A stretch of 64,000 nucleotides of DNA from Circinella minor (taxonomy: Eukaryota; Mucoromycota; Mucoromycetes; Mucorales; Lichtheimiaceae), in the NCBI GenBank assembly GCA_016758965.1, contig JAEPRB010000135.1, forward strand, positions 47,487 through 111,486. The letters run 5' to 3'. Shown here piece after piece: positions 38,522 to 50,697 of this stretch. A program made the translations under genes and the position numbers. The notes under the pieces are model-generated. The model was not told where the DNA came from. It searched no databases and worked only from the letters and a program-made list of their open reading frames with translations. The stretch's first letter is position 1. Every line of letters starts with the position of its first letter.

Positions 38522-39685
38522 AACATATTGACATATTTAATATCTTTGTTAACTACCAATATTGCATCTATGCGATGAAGATGTGAAGTACATGACGTCA
38601 GACACGTTGGCCGTTGTGCCATTTTTCTTCCGCTTCTTAACCTGCTAAAAAATAATTACGTATTAACATATTTGGCGCTAAATTTGGTGATTGCTTATTA
38701 TCACTACGTAGTCAGTGTATATTTTAAATCTAAAAATATTTATATAATGCATAATTATCATAAATGTTGTGTTGACATATAAATTATTCATAATAAATGA
38801 ATGTGTACAAGGTTGAAATAATAGTGACGATTGGATTCAGAATGCGGGTATTTTGGATTTTCCCCGTATGTGTGACTTTAATAACCTTGAAAATGGATGA
38901 AAATCGTAAAAGCCTAACTTTTAGACTCGTAATTTTAGTGTATTAAATTGAAATTTATAATATTTAAATTATTACAACTTAATCATTAATGTATCATTTT
39001 ACTCTTTTTTTTTTGGGTTGTTCATTTGGAAGAAGGAATACCTGTTAAATTATTATATATATATATCACCATATGCGACCCTGTCATCAGGTTCGTATGA
39101 TAAACAATAAATATATAGTAAATACGTGATCATATTAAACTCCTTGATATAAAAATAGTAAAATCAAAGTGCCGATAGATATTATTATGCACCACATACA
39201 CAACAACGCTAGTTTTTTTTTCTTAGACAAAAATAAAGCTGCAAGTACGAGAACAAAGAAAATAGCTATAAGCATTCTCATTATTAAAAAAAAAAAAAGA
39301 AAAGTAACTGAATTCATGTTCATTGAATTATCAAGTGATTCAAAATGGCAAAAGAAATATAATAGCCACTTTATACCAATAAATAATAAATGGTAAAGAG
39401 CGTTTTCAAACGAAAAATTAAGTTGTGTCTAGAATGTAAAACAAGAGAAATAATATAAAAATGGTAAAAGTTATGATTCAAGACTTGGCACATTCCATTT
39501 TAGGTTTGGTGAAACTTATAAAATAAAAAAACCCTTCTCTCATTTTCATTATCAATATTAGTATTCTTTTTAGTCGATTTGTTTTTCTTATTTAATTATA
39601 TCTTTCTTCTCTTTCTTCTCTCTTTTCTTTCTTTTAATTCAATAAAAAGAACAAAAAAAAAAAAAAAAAAAAAAAGCAAGATACA

Positions 39686-40812
39686 ATGGTAAAAGTACCA
39701 AAGATTGATTTACCTGTAACTGTACCGGATAATATGCCACATTTGAATACCATCAAAGTATGGCTTCATTTCTTTCAATTTTTATGTGGATTTATTGCTC
39801 TTTGGACAGTTGTTCCTGTCATTTCAGCAGAAAATAAATTCTATGTAAGTAACATTCTTTATATACATACATATAATAAATAAATAAATAAATGATTTGA
39901 TATGATATGATCTAATACACTTTATATATATAGGGCGGTAGTCAAGCAGGACCAAATTGGACATTATTCGTTGCCCTCTTTACAATTTGGATCCCCCCTT
40001 TATTGATTTATTTCCCATGGACATATCATCGTAAAAACAAGTTTAAGCGTATTGGCAAGTTTGCTTTGAAGCCAAGAACTAATTTAATTTTTACTGCCTT
40101 TTGTACATTAACATGGGCTTCGGCAGGTATCGCTATGACAGTCCATGCAAATAATCCGGATAACTGTAATATTGATAGTGAACGTGCAAAGAGTGATGGT
40201 GATTATGAATCCGCGTGGCCAACACAGGTATATTTATAAATAGTGTTTCTTTCTTTTTATATCTATTATTAATTAGTAAACAACTGAACGATGTTGCTTG
40301 GCAAAAAAGAAAAAAATAGAATCTGTTACTAAGTAACTGACTTACCATAAACTCTAAACTTTTTTTAGTGTAACTCTGCCAAAGCTGCAGCTGGATTTTC
40401 TTGGATCACTTGCTTTTTATGCCTTGGAACATTGATTTGTAGTGTGATCATTTTTTGGAATGAAAAACAGTTAATTCAAAGAAATTTACGTGATCATGAA
40501 CAAAATAAACAAGAAACTTTAGTTGAACAAGAAGAAGGACATGCTACTTTAATGGTAGAACATGACCAAGAAGAAGAACATGCAAAATATCAAGTAGCAA
40601 CTGCTGTTACTACCGATGTTGCTCCTCCTCAACATACAGATTATTATCAGCATCATCCTCAACAGACGCCAACACCACCTCCTCATTATCCACCCATGGG
40701 ATCAACACCTACCCCTCCTATTCATCAACATCAACAACAACAACAATATCCTCCATACCCTAATGAGGCTATAGCATCAACCATGCCAATGTCTACAACA
40801 CAGAATTATTAA
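39686..40812 (+). CDS. MARVEL-type four-transmembrane protein
   Basis: Three exons (39686-39844, 39934-40227, 40369-40812) encode 298 residues, not recognised beyond the fold class. Four hydrophobic segments are visible: KVWLHFFQFLCGFIALWTVVP, LFVALFTIWIPPLLIYFPW, LIFTAFCTLTWASAGIAMTV and ITCFLCLGTLICSVIIFW. A short extracellular-like loop between helices 3 and 4 carries one Cys. This layout is typical of fungal MARVEL/SUR7-like membrane proteins. The C-terminal 120 residues are cytosolic in character, first Glu/Gln-rich, then Pro/Gln/His-rich with several PP and PPxY-like runs. A long A tract sits just upstream of the ATG. The likely site is the plasma membrane or another secretory membrane. 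Confidence 0.75.
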
Positions 40813-41218
40813 AATTCACCACCATATAATATACACCTTCCTACTACTTACTTGATACGTATTTTTATCCATTCTTACATATACTCTTATAAATGATCTT
40901 TTCTTTGTATATATATATCATACAAATCCATCCAACCCAGTCCATCCCTCTTTGTGTTTTCCTTTCTTTGTTTCTTATCAATAAATAGAACTTCAAAGAA
41001 AGAAAACTTCTTTTTTCTTTTGTTTTTTTTTTATCGACATCCATTATAACCATTTTGCATTTATCTCCCTATCACAATATTGTTTGTAAATATATAAATA
41101 ACTTTATAAAAATATATAACAATGAAAACCCCTCCAAAAAAAAAATTGAAAATATAAATTCTAAGTATATATATTTTTTTTGTTCTTGGCACACTACAAT
41201 CATTACTACTTTCTTTTT
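40813..41218. other. Convergent 3' flank, no gene
   Basis: AT-rich untranslated sequence between two convergent genes with candidate AATAAA signals on both strands. Nothing else seen. Confidence 0.5.
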
Positions 41219-43194
41219 TCAAGCGGGTAAAGAAAAATGGTGTTCAGTGTAAGCACGTTCAATCTCATCCCATAAAGTATTGACTTTAGCTAAAGTCCAA
41301 TTAAATTGTCTACATAATTGCATCACTGCTCTCCATTGTGTCGGTTTTCCTCCACGTGATAAATAAATACTTCTTAGTTTACGATAAAATAACGTTCTTA
41401 ACTCATTTTCATCCTCATTTGCTATCGTCGATTCCATCGTGTTATTATCGACATGGGCTAAGGCTTCGATATAATGTGGATGATCCTTAATAATTTTGTT
41501 TTTAAGATGGATATATTCACTTTGTGCTTCATCATGTCGTTTACATGTTGTCAAGAATTCAGCTTGATTGGTAATTCGTGCAACTGAAAATGGTTCATTA
41601 TATTCATCCTCACTTTCGGATGATGTATTATCAGGTACAATGGCTGTGGTAAGTGGTTGTTGTTGTTGATGATGATTAGGATGACGATGCCGATCTTTTG
41701 TTGAAGAGGATGTCACTGCTGATCGTTGTGGTACAGCAGCTGGTGGTGGTACTGCGGTACTTGACGATGATGATGGTGTTGATGTTGATGTTGATGTTGA
41801 TGTTGATGATTTAGTTCTACTGGTTTTTTGTTTTTTCTTCTTTTTAACAGATGTTGATGTACTAGGTGTTGTGATGGTATCATTATTATTATTATTATTA
41901 TTTGTTGTCGCTGTTGAAGAAGTCGAATTGGGATTGGTGGTAGTAGTGGATGAGGAAGGAGCAGGTCGTTTACGCGGAGGTGATGATGTTGATGATGTTA
42001 TATCCATATTTGTAATATTATTTGTAGGTGTAGTAATAGTACTTCGCTGTGGAGGAGGTGGGACAAGATGATGTGACTTTTTTGGCTGAAGATTGTTTCG
42101 TTCAGGTGCATTTCGCGGTAAATTAAGTACTTTATATGCTTCTTGCGCATTTTTGATCACAATATTTCGTTCTTTTTCATCATATCGCCATTCCCATATC
42201 TTGATTTCTGGATAAATATCAGATCGTAATCGCCAGTTTCCTTTTGATAATGACGCCACCTACATAAATTATATATTTTATATTAATAAACAGAAACTTT
42301 ATTGTCATCTTTTTGATCCCATATATATATATGTGTGTGTGTGTGTTTATCATTATTACTAATTACTTTTTTTAATACGGGTATCAAATCTTCATCACGT
42401 GTACGTAATGGAGCCGTTAATTGAATTAAAGGAAGTGGTTGAATTGCTAGAAGGTGTATTAAACGTTCTCGAAGTGTGGATGATGTTGATGATGCTGTGG
42501 TAGAAGAAGTAGAATTAGCTGCTACTGCTGTTGATGCTACTGTACTAGGTGTTGCTGTAGGTGTAGGTGTAGTATTAGGATTAGGTGTTGTATTAGATCG
42601 TGGTGAAGCACGATGGGATGACGGTGAAACAACACGACGAATGGGTGTAGCTGCTTTACGAGGGGACGGCATATTAGGTCCATCCAATAACTCTATTCGT
42701 CTTGCGTTCTTTTCACGTTCGGCCGCTTCTGTTCTACTACGAATCCAAGATTTGTCCTCTTGTGAAAGAACTTGTTTCATCATCGCCCGATGGGTTACAT
42801 TGGCTACATGTTCAATGTTGATTCCCGAAGTACTCCTATATAATTCATGAGCAATTGTTGGATCAGGTAGTACATTGACTGAAAATGATTTCCCGCCAAT
42901 CACCATGGCCTATAATTTGTTCGTTTTTTGTTGATGTTGTTGGTTTATTTTATTTTTTTGTTTAGCCATTAATGTCCTTTACATTGGACTTCCTCTTTCT
43001 TTTTATACACACACACACAAACACATCCTCTCTTGTTTAAAAATGAAACAATTTTTGAGAAGACTGAATATATATATATGAGAGAGAGAGAGACTTACGC
43101 TATCGCTACCATTTAATTCAAATTGTATTTTTTCGGGTGCATTATTTAAAAGTTCAAGTGCTTCTCGATTAAGACGGAAGCTTATTGCTTTCAT
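41219..43194 (-). CDS. RNA polymerase II elongation factor ELL family
   Basis: Three exons on the minus strand (43194-43099, 42909-42367, 42259-41219) give 559 residues. ELL proteins suppress polymerase II pausing and form part of super elongation or EAF-containing complexes in the nucleus. The N terminus (MKAISFRLNREALELLNN, then IGGKSFSV) resembles the ELL N-domain. The conserved winged segment at about 170-250 includes LRERLIHLLAIQPL, EDLIPVLKKV and RSDIYPEIKIWEW. A long Ser/Thr/Pro-rich linker follows. The C-terminal about 100 residues, FYRKLRSIYLSRGGKPTQWRAV included, are predicted helical but I cannot align them confidently with the animal occludin-homology domain. An (AG) repeat flanks the first donor. 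Confidence 0.78.
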
Positions 43195-43593
43195 TTGGGT
43201 AAAAGGTAACTAAGGGAGTGTTTAATAAAGGGGGTGAAGAGAAAAATGTTGAGAGAACCAGTGCAGTATATAATTCTCACACTCAGAGAAAGTGAATAAA
43301 GAACCCCAATAAAAATTGATTATCCTGCCTTACATTTGTGTCGGCGATCCTTTAAAATCATGAGATTATATTGAGTTTACAAAAATCAATTATAGATTGT
43401 ACATCTAAATATATGCATGATTCAAATCATGTTATTTAAAATATAATGTGATTCATTGTTATATTAATTATTACTATAATTTTTTTTTATTTATTATTAA
43501 TATTAATATTGTTCTAAGTGACTAAAAAAAGATTTTTTATAAATAATAATAGAGTGTTTTGATGGTGATATTATACACATGTTTATATACAGT
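43195..43593. other. Tandem-gene spacer, no gene
   Basis: AT-rich spacer between the fasciclin gene's stop and the ELL start, both on the minus strand; it should contain the fasciclin 3' UTR and the ELL promoter. Confidence 0.45.
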
Positions 43594-46500
43594 TTATTGT
43601 TGAGGTTGGGATTGTTGGCCACCTTCTTGAGGTTGCTGGCCGCTTTGTGGTTGTTGGCCACCAGTCTGAGGTTGCTGTCCGCCTTGTGGTTGTTGACCGC
43701 CTTGTGGTTGTTGACCGCCTTCAGGTTGCTGGCCGCTTTGTGGTTGTTGGCCGCCTTGAGGTTGTTGACCGCCTTGAGGTTGCTGGCCGCCTTGAGGTTG
43801 TTGACCGCCTTGTGGTTGCTGACCATTACCACCACCTTGGGATTGTTGAGATTGTTGCCCAAGGACTGTTTGTGTTATATGTATAAAGTAATAAATAAAA
43901 AAAAAGGAGGAGGGGTGTTTAGAATAAGAAATTAGCAAAGCACCCACATATATTTTCACTATTTAATGAATAATATAATAATAATTTTTGTTTACCTTGA
44001 TCAATAACATGTAAAACACCATTATTCATCAAAATATTTGGTTTGACGACTTGAGCACCATTAACTACATAATAATTATATAACTCTATGAGAAAAAAAA
44101 TATACAAACATTTTTTGAAAAAGAAAAAGATAGAGAGAAAACTCACCAGTGAATGAAGTATTGCCAACAGGTTGCAAATTAAGAGGTTGATTATTTGCTG
44201 CTTGCACAGTGAGGCCTTGACCTTGACCTTGTTGACCTTGACCTTGGCCTTGTTGGCCTTGACCACCTTGAGGTTGTTGGCCTTGACCGCCTTGAGGTTG
44301 TTGGCCTTGACCGCCTTGAGGTTGTTGGCCTTGACCACCTTGAGGCTGTTGGCCTTGACCACCTTGACCTTGTTGGCCTTGACCTTGAGGTTGTTGACCT
44401 TGACCACCTTGAGGTTGTTGATCAGAAGGCTGTGTTTGTTGACGCTTTTGCATTTGACCAGCAGGAGCAGGTTGTTGTTGACTTCCGCCTTGTTGGCCAC
44501 TGCCTTGTTGGCCACTGCCTTGTTGGCCACTGCCTTGTTGGCCACTGCCTTGTTGGCCACTGCCTTGTTGGCCACTGCCTTGTTGACCACTGCCTTGTTG
44601 ACCTCCACCTTGTTGACCTCCACCTTGTTGGCCTCCACCTTGTTGGCCTCCACCTTGCTGTTGTTGTTGACTACCTGTTGAGTTTGTAACGTTGGTAGAG
44701 TAAATTACGTCGTTTAAGACGACATGATTAGCAAGTAATTGACGGACAGCTTGTTCACTTAGTTGATCTGTTCCATAAGATTGTAAAGCTTCATTGGTGG
44801 GTGCAAAGACAGTCACCTATATACATTATATATTGGTTGATTATTATTTTAACTTATATGCGAATTTTTTTATATAAGTAGTAAAAAAAAAAAAAGAACA
44901 AATCAACTTACGTTTGAAAGGCCATCAATATTAACCTGATTGAGTAGTTGACTAAAAGTAGAAATTTCAGTTTCATTTTGTGCTACTTGAGAAGGTGCAG
45001 TAGGAGGTGTAAGGACTAAAAATTAAATGAAAAAGAGATGATCAATGAGAAAATAAGCATTTTGAAGAGTAGTGTGAATTAAGAACAGAGTAATTATAAT
45101 AGTAGTATAGATACCTTTGTCAATAACATGAATGACACCATTAGATGCTATGATATCATAAAGCGTAACGTTGGCAAATTCAATACCATTACCCACAGTA
45201 TAGTTGGATGTTTGGTTTGTAGTATAATCTTGCAATGTATTTTCGCCTAGTTCATTAACCTTATTGCTAAGAGCCCATTTGAACAAACTGTTTCTCCACC
45301 AAGTACCTGGATTGCCTTGTGCTTGGCTTTGGTCAGATGGTTGTTCTTGATTAGGTTGTTGCTGGTCGGGTTCGGGTTCTTGTTGATCTGGTTCAGGTTG
45401 ATCTTGATCTGGTTGCATACTGCTATCTGTAGGTTGAGCTTGATCTGTAGGTTGATCCATAGGTTGATCCGTAGGTTGGGTTTGTTCTGTGGAAGAGGGC
45501 ATAACAGTATCAGTCATTGTTTCTTGACCTTGACTTTGACCAGCACCATTTTGTTGTTGATCGGTAGTGTTATTATTAGCTTCAATAGCAGCAGTTTGAT
45601 TATGAATAACAAGTAAAGGTAAACCCTTGCCAATTTTAGCCACGGTTTGATTATTCAAAAGAGATGTAACAACCCCTGTTTGATTATCAGCTAAATCCTT
45701 GAGCATGTAAGTACCATTAAGAATATGATAACGAATTACATCTGGCACAGTAAAGTTCTTTAAAGGGCCTTGAGCAAATGGATTTTCCGAATCATTGACA
45801 GGTGGTCTTGTAGGTGCAGTTGGAATTGGTTGTTGTTGTTGACTACTGCTGCTCGTGGCTTGTTGCTGGCCTCCAGTACTACCACTTTGTGTTGAACTAA
45901 ATCCAGTAAAACCTGATGTTGTGCTAGCACCGATAGGTTGAGATGTTGCAGCTGCACCACTACCAGTAGTACCACTGCCACCACCAAGAATGGGAGATGA
46001 CGATTGTTGTTGTTGAAGAATACGTGCATTTCTTGATTTTAATAAAAAAAAAAAAAGATAAATTAGCTCATTAGTAAACACGTATATTTGTAATAACAAG
46101 GAAAACAAAGTATTTAAAAATTATACATCGTAAAGTTTTACACATATATACAAACTTACCTAGGGAATGGGATCCATGCACCATTTGTATCAAATAAACC
46201 AGAAGCTTGTTCAGATTGTTGGTCTCCTGGTTGTTGTTGTGGTTGTTGACCTTGGCCTTGTTGATCTGGTTGTTGTCCTTCCTGGCCTTGACCTTGCTCA
46301 GGTTGCTGGGTTTGATCCGAAGGCATTGGGACACTTGAAGCGGTGTTTGATGGTTCTAAACTACCACCACCACTACCACTTTGTTGTTGACCACCACCTT
46401 GTTCTTTCTGTTGTTGTTCCAATTCTTCCCATACTTTATCTGATGGAACAAAAATTGTATGATTACCAGGACTTGCTAACAATTCCAGAATGGGACGATA

Positions 46501-46647
46501 TTCATTAGATGATTGAAGTAAATTCACAAACTTGGTTGCTGGAGATAATTGTGTTGTATTTAAAATCTGAAGAATATTGGAATTCATCAGTTGAGCCGAT
46601 GTACCACCAATCGCGGCTATCGCCACTATTACTTTACTTATCAACAT
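43594..46647 (-). CDS. Secreted fasciclin (FAS1) domain protein with Q/G/P repeats
   Basis: Six exons on the minus strand: 46647-46160, 46031-45115, 45015-44912, 44816-44147, 44085-43996, 43865-43594; 846 residues. A signal peptide (MLISKVIVAIAAIGGTSA) starts the protein. Two FAS1 domains are seen. The first has HTIFVPSDKVW, VIRYHILNGTYML and GVIHVIDKVLTPP; the second has VTVFAPTNEAL, LLANHVVLNDVIYST and GVLHVIDQVLG. Each is interrupted internally by long Gln/Gly/Pro/Asp-rich inserts, and the C terminus is a GGQQPQ array. Asn-glycosylation sequons are frequent. FAS1 proteins mediate adhesion at the cell surface or matrix. No membrane helix or GPI signal is seen at the end, so it is probably secreted or wall-bound. 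Antisense open frames over the repeats are shadows. Confidence 0.85.
43610..43835. repeat. In-frame 18-bp minisatellite (GGQQPQ)
   Basis: About a dozen imperfect 18-bp units encode GGQQPQ and variants (SGQQPE, TGGQQPQ) in the last exon of the fasciclin gene. Variation is mostly synonymous or keeps Gln/Gly/Pro. Confidence 0.85.
44213..44415. repeat. In-frame 24-bp minisatellite (GGQGQQPQ)
   Basis: Tandem, partly degenerate 24-bp units encode GGQGQQPQ within the second FAS1 domain of the fasciclin gene, with short GQGQQ variants at the ends. Confidence 0.85.
44486..44655. repeat. In-frame 15-bp minisatellite (GSGQQ/GGGQQ)
   Basis: About eleven 15-bp units; a core block of nearly identical copies encodes GSGQQ, flanked by GGGQQ copies. 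Near-identity of the core points to recent expansion. Confidence 0.9.
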
Positions 46648-47615
46648 AATGTTAAATTGGTAAAAAGTTTTTAAAAAAAGTATTTACAAAGAGGGAGAGA
46701 GAGAGTAAAAAAAAAAGGAGTGTGTGTTCTGATTTTTTGAATGCTTTCAAAAATATTTAGATTCTTTATTAACAACGGTCTTTGTTTCATTTCATCAACA
46801 TCCCCCATGTGGTTTTTCTTTAATAGTAAGATAAGAAAATTTCAGTGACAACATTTTATGTATGGTTTTCTCTATTTCCGCAACCCCTCCCCCAGTTAAT
46901 TATCCCCTATCCTTCTTCCCTGAAAATGTTTTTCATACAGCTCCAAGTAATATATAATTTTTTCTTTTGTAGCTAATATTTTCTAAATACGATGGACTAC
47001 TCGATAAGATTATTATAATTTATACAATTAGTCGCATTCTTTTTTTTTTTCATAGTGTTATTAGGGTGTAATAGACATTTGTCATGTATTATTCATGGGC
47101 TTTTTACTCATAAAAAATAGGTATTAAAATTTTTCAAGAAAACCAAAGGGACGTAAAGCATGGAGTTACATAGTAACAAATCCCTTGTCTATAACCCTAG
47201 TACTATTATGTATAATCGTTAACATATTATTCTACGTACGTATAACAAAAGATCTAATGATCTTTTTTTTTTCTTGGCTTTTACTATGATCATCGGTTTA
47301 TTATTATTTATTGTATATAATGTCAACATTACGCAATAATTATGTTGGAAGAAACAGAAAATACAAGGTCAATTTTTTGATCTATACGATGTTGAATGAT
47401 AAGAAAATCGTTTTGATTTACGTTGATCTATCAAAGGATGATCCATTAATATCTAAATTCAGATGTGAAAAATAAAAACCACACTTTTTTAGTGTAACCA
47501 TACGCATTTAAATTATAAGGAGTTTATTTTTTTGGGGAGAATACAATTAAGTTATCTAAAATCCCTCTTTTTTTTTTTGGTACCTACTTTTAAAATACAA
47601 CACTAAGAATAAAAT
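46648..47615. other. Divergent intergenic region, no gene
   Basis: AT-rich spacer between head-to-head genes. It contains an (AG) tract near 46690 and pyrimidine-rich patches near 46880-46920. No coding content. Confidence 0.45.
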
Positions 47616-48788
47616 ATGTCAATGAGTTCATCTATATATCATGCACAATCAATGGTACAGGCAACACCATCACAGCAACAACAGCAACAACAACATTTAC
47701 AACAAGGAGGAGGAATAAATAATAATAATAATAATAATAATCAACAACAACCAAGTTTACATGAATATCTTTCTGAATTAGTATCAAAACGTGTTGCAAC
47801 CATCAGATACCTTCGGCGTGCTCATGAAGGAAATACTCATTGGTTTAATACCATTCTACTTACAAAAGGTGATCTTTCTTCCATCTATCCAAACATCAAA
47901 ATGCAACGAAGGTAAAAAAAAAAAAATGATATATATATATATACTTGAATATCATGTATAACTCTCAATATATATATATATATATATGCTTATTATTATA
48001 TTCACTAAAAGAATATTTAATTTAGGTCATGTAACTTTTACATGTTGGGAGTTTCATTAGGTACCATTTTAGATATAATGAATACAGCTGATTATGTCAA
48101 GGCTTTAGGACAACTATTAAACGAATATGAATATCATACAAATGATCATTCAAAACAAAAAATGGTAAGAAAAACTATATATAAGCATTTTATTACTTAT
48201 AATCCTCACTTTTTTTATTAACAAAATTTCAATTAACATATATATTTAGAAAAATATATTTCGAAAAGCTCGAGGGAAAGATGATGGTGGTTATAGTGAT
48301 AATGGAGAATATACTCATTTATTGTTACCACATGTTGTAAGTTTGAAGAGAGAGAGAGAGAGGGGGGGGAACAAACAAAACAAAACTAAATATAATGAAA
48401 AACCTAATAACAAAAATTTTAGCCATTTGATTTAGATTATTTTGAAACATTTTTTACTTTAACAGATATTTTGATAGAAGGATATCAAAAATTATTAATT
48501 GGATCTGAAGGATGTAATCAAGCTTATTTTGAATTAGTACTCAAGTGTGATAATAAATTAAAGGTATGATAAGAAAATAAAGAGAGAGAGAGAGAGAGAG
48601 AGTTTAATGATGAATAAAAAGCTCATCTTTTTATTTATATAATCAATTAGAAAATATTTACACTTGTTACAAAAGAATTGGATACTGTGGCTCGAAATGC
48701 AATCAAAGAAGAACTCAAATTAATTGATCCACTTTCAAATTCAAATCGAATTCCACCTATTGATTTTGAAGGGGCTGATGTAGTATAA
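47616..48788 (+). CDS. Conserved-looking protein of unknown function, 266 aa
   Basis: Five exons (47616-47911, 48026-48164, 48250-48336, 48423-48563, 48651-48788) encode 266 residues. I do not recognise the family. After a Gln/Asn-rich N terminus of about 45 residues, the rest has non-repetitive, helix-rich sequence typical of a conserved globular protein: SLHEYLSELVSKRVATIRYL, CNFYMLGVSLGTILDIMN, DYVKALGQLLNEYEYH, FDLDYFETFFTLTDILIEGY and a C-terminal IFTLVTKELDTVARNAIKEE. No signal peptide or membrane helix. Clean splice phases through four introns argue for a real, constrained gene. Two introns contain (AG) or poly-G runs (about 48350-48370 and 48580-48601). Confidence 0.75.
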
Positions 48789-49473
48789 CATTCAATTCAA
48801 TTCAATTCAAAAAAAATTCTTTGTTTATATATATATACCTTTCTTCCTCTTTCGTACAAAGTTCCCTCATGATATCATTCCAGTAACCTCTCGATTATTC
48901 TTTAAAGACACACACACACACACACACACATATGTATCCACGATCCAAACAACAACATCAACAAAAAAAAGACATATTTTTTTTCATCAGTATTCTTATT
49001 CTTATATTATTCTTATTTTATACTTTATTCTTGTTCTGCTCTGTTATGTTTTATTGTTTTGTTTTTTATTTCCTTTCCTTCCTCTCTCCCCACTATCGAT
49101 TTTTTTTTTCAATAATGAGTATTATCTTTTCATTTTGGTATAATATAGATCATCCTTATGGGGAGTGTATATTGAAAAAAGTTTCATATTTAACTTGATA
49201 TGTGTTATAAGAGCAAACAAACAAATATGATTTACTAGTAATTTATGTTATTTCAACAAGTAACGTCCGACGGGTAATTTTAGATGTTTCCCGGTCTCAG
49301 AACTTTTCTTTTTTATATTATATATAAACCCAGTTTTTTTTTCTTTTATATAAAATGTTTGTAACAGAACAAAAATACAAAAGATTGTTTTTTTTTCGAT
49401 AACTTGTGATATGTGAAATACCTTCTTCTACGTACTCAATACATATTTATATAAAGATAAAGAAAGAAAACAA
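48789..49473. other. Tandem-gene spacer, no gene
   Basis: Contains a CA microsatellite (about 48909-48930) and T-rich sequence. An open frame at 48932-49198 encodes Phe/Leu low complexity and is not supported. The tract just upstream of 49474 is A/G-rich. Confidence 0.45.
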
Positions 49474-50196
49474 ATGGAATCAGTGCGACGAAAAAGTAAA
49501 TATAGAAATATAAATATTTATAGATATTTAACAAATCACAACATGATATATGTTTATATGGGGATAATAACAATGGAAAAAAAAATTAGGCCAAGATTTA
49601 TTACATAAAGCATTATTCGAAAGTAACAATAATGATATAGTTACTACTCAAACAGAAGAAGGAGGAGAAGGTAATATGTATTTTAATGATAACAATTACG
49701 TACTCGATTTTTTTTATTTTATTTTGTGAACCCCCCAGTTTAACTATCTGTTTTTTTCTCATTTAAATAATATGATTACGCACAGACAATCTACAGGCAT
49801 TAGCGAAATCTATTGAAAACGCCATTTATGAATTAAATGACGGTGAAATAAATAATGGATATAAAGAATCTATACGTTCTCATATCTTGAACCTTAAAGA
49901 TCGACAAAATCCATTGAGTCAACGTGTATTGACTGGAGAAGTAGATCCTATGGAATTTGCAAGCATGGTAAGTACATATATAAATCATACTAAGTATATA
50001 CAAGAAGAAACATATTGGTATTAATACAAAAAAAAAAAAAAACTATCTATAAATATATTAGGATTCAGCAGAGATGGCAACAGCGGATCGACGTCAAAGT
50101 AATGAACAATTAAGAAGAAATTCATTACAAGCCTCTATGGGATATACAATGGATAATCGACCTAGACATCGTGACCTTGAACAAGGGAATGCATAA
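49474..50196 (+). CDS. Stand-alone TFIIS central-domain protein
   Basis: Four exons (49474-49495, 49590-49670, 49786-49967, 50062-50196) encode 139 residues. Almost the whole protein is the TFIIS central (TFS2M) three-helix domain: SVRRKSQDLLHKAL, IENAIYELN, GYKESIRSHILNLKDRQNP, RVLTGEVDPMEFASM and EMATADRRQSNEQLRRN. That domain binds RNA polymerase II near the secondary channel. Neither the N-terminal TFIIS domain (LW) nor the C-terminal zinc ribbon with its acidic Asp-Glu pair is encoded; the protein ends in a basic, polar tail shortly after the core. I found no downstream exon with cysteine pairs before the convergent neighbour. The first exon is short (22 nt), so an additional 5' exon is not excluded. 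Confidence 0.8.
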
Positions 50197-50360
50197 TCTT
50201 GTTTAAATAAACATAAATTACTATTACTTTTTTTTTCTCTTCTTTCTTTCCCTCTTCCCTTTTTCTCCATCTATTTAATAAAAACTATATTCGAAAAAAA
50301 GAAAACAAAAAAGTTGGATGTTTGTTTTATTTTTATTTTTCTTATTATTTCTTTTTTGTT

Positions 50361-50666
50361 TTATCGGTAAAATGTGGTATTATTATCCTGATTATTATTC
50401 ACAGGTGTATTTCGTTTTTTCAAATTATTATTATTGTTGTTGTTGGATGCTCCATCCTCTTCTATTTGTGTATTGGAAGTAGGATGGTTGGTAGTAGAGG
50501 ATGAACCTCCTGTGGTAGATCCAGTAGATGTGGTTGAAGAACTTGAACTAGATCGACGACGAAGTCGAAAATTACGTACTTGTAAATGAGATGTAGGAGT
50601 TGTAGCTGCTGCGCTACCTGAAGTCGTCGTTTGATAACATTGAGTAAATACATCCATAACAGCAGG

Positions 50667-50697
<31 letters not shown>

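Larger units (their letters stand above)
34714..39685. other. 5-kb gene-poor interval
   Basis: Largest empty stretch in the window. It is AT-rich, with an (AG)24 microsatellite and two plus-strand coding-like relics (35323-35560 and 38218-38521, listed separately). A CRE-like TGACGTCA lies at 38593-38600. An A-rich tract precedes the next gene's start. No intact gene is supported. Confidence 0.45.

Noticed and set aside
43579..44689. Plus-strand frames rich in Leu/Ala/Val over the fasciclin gene
   Set aside because: They are antisense readings of the in-frame Gln/Gly minisatellites.
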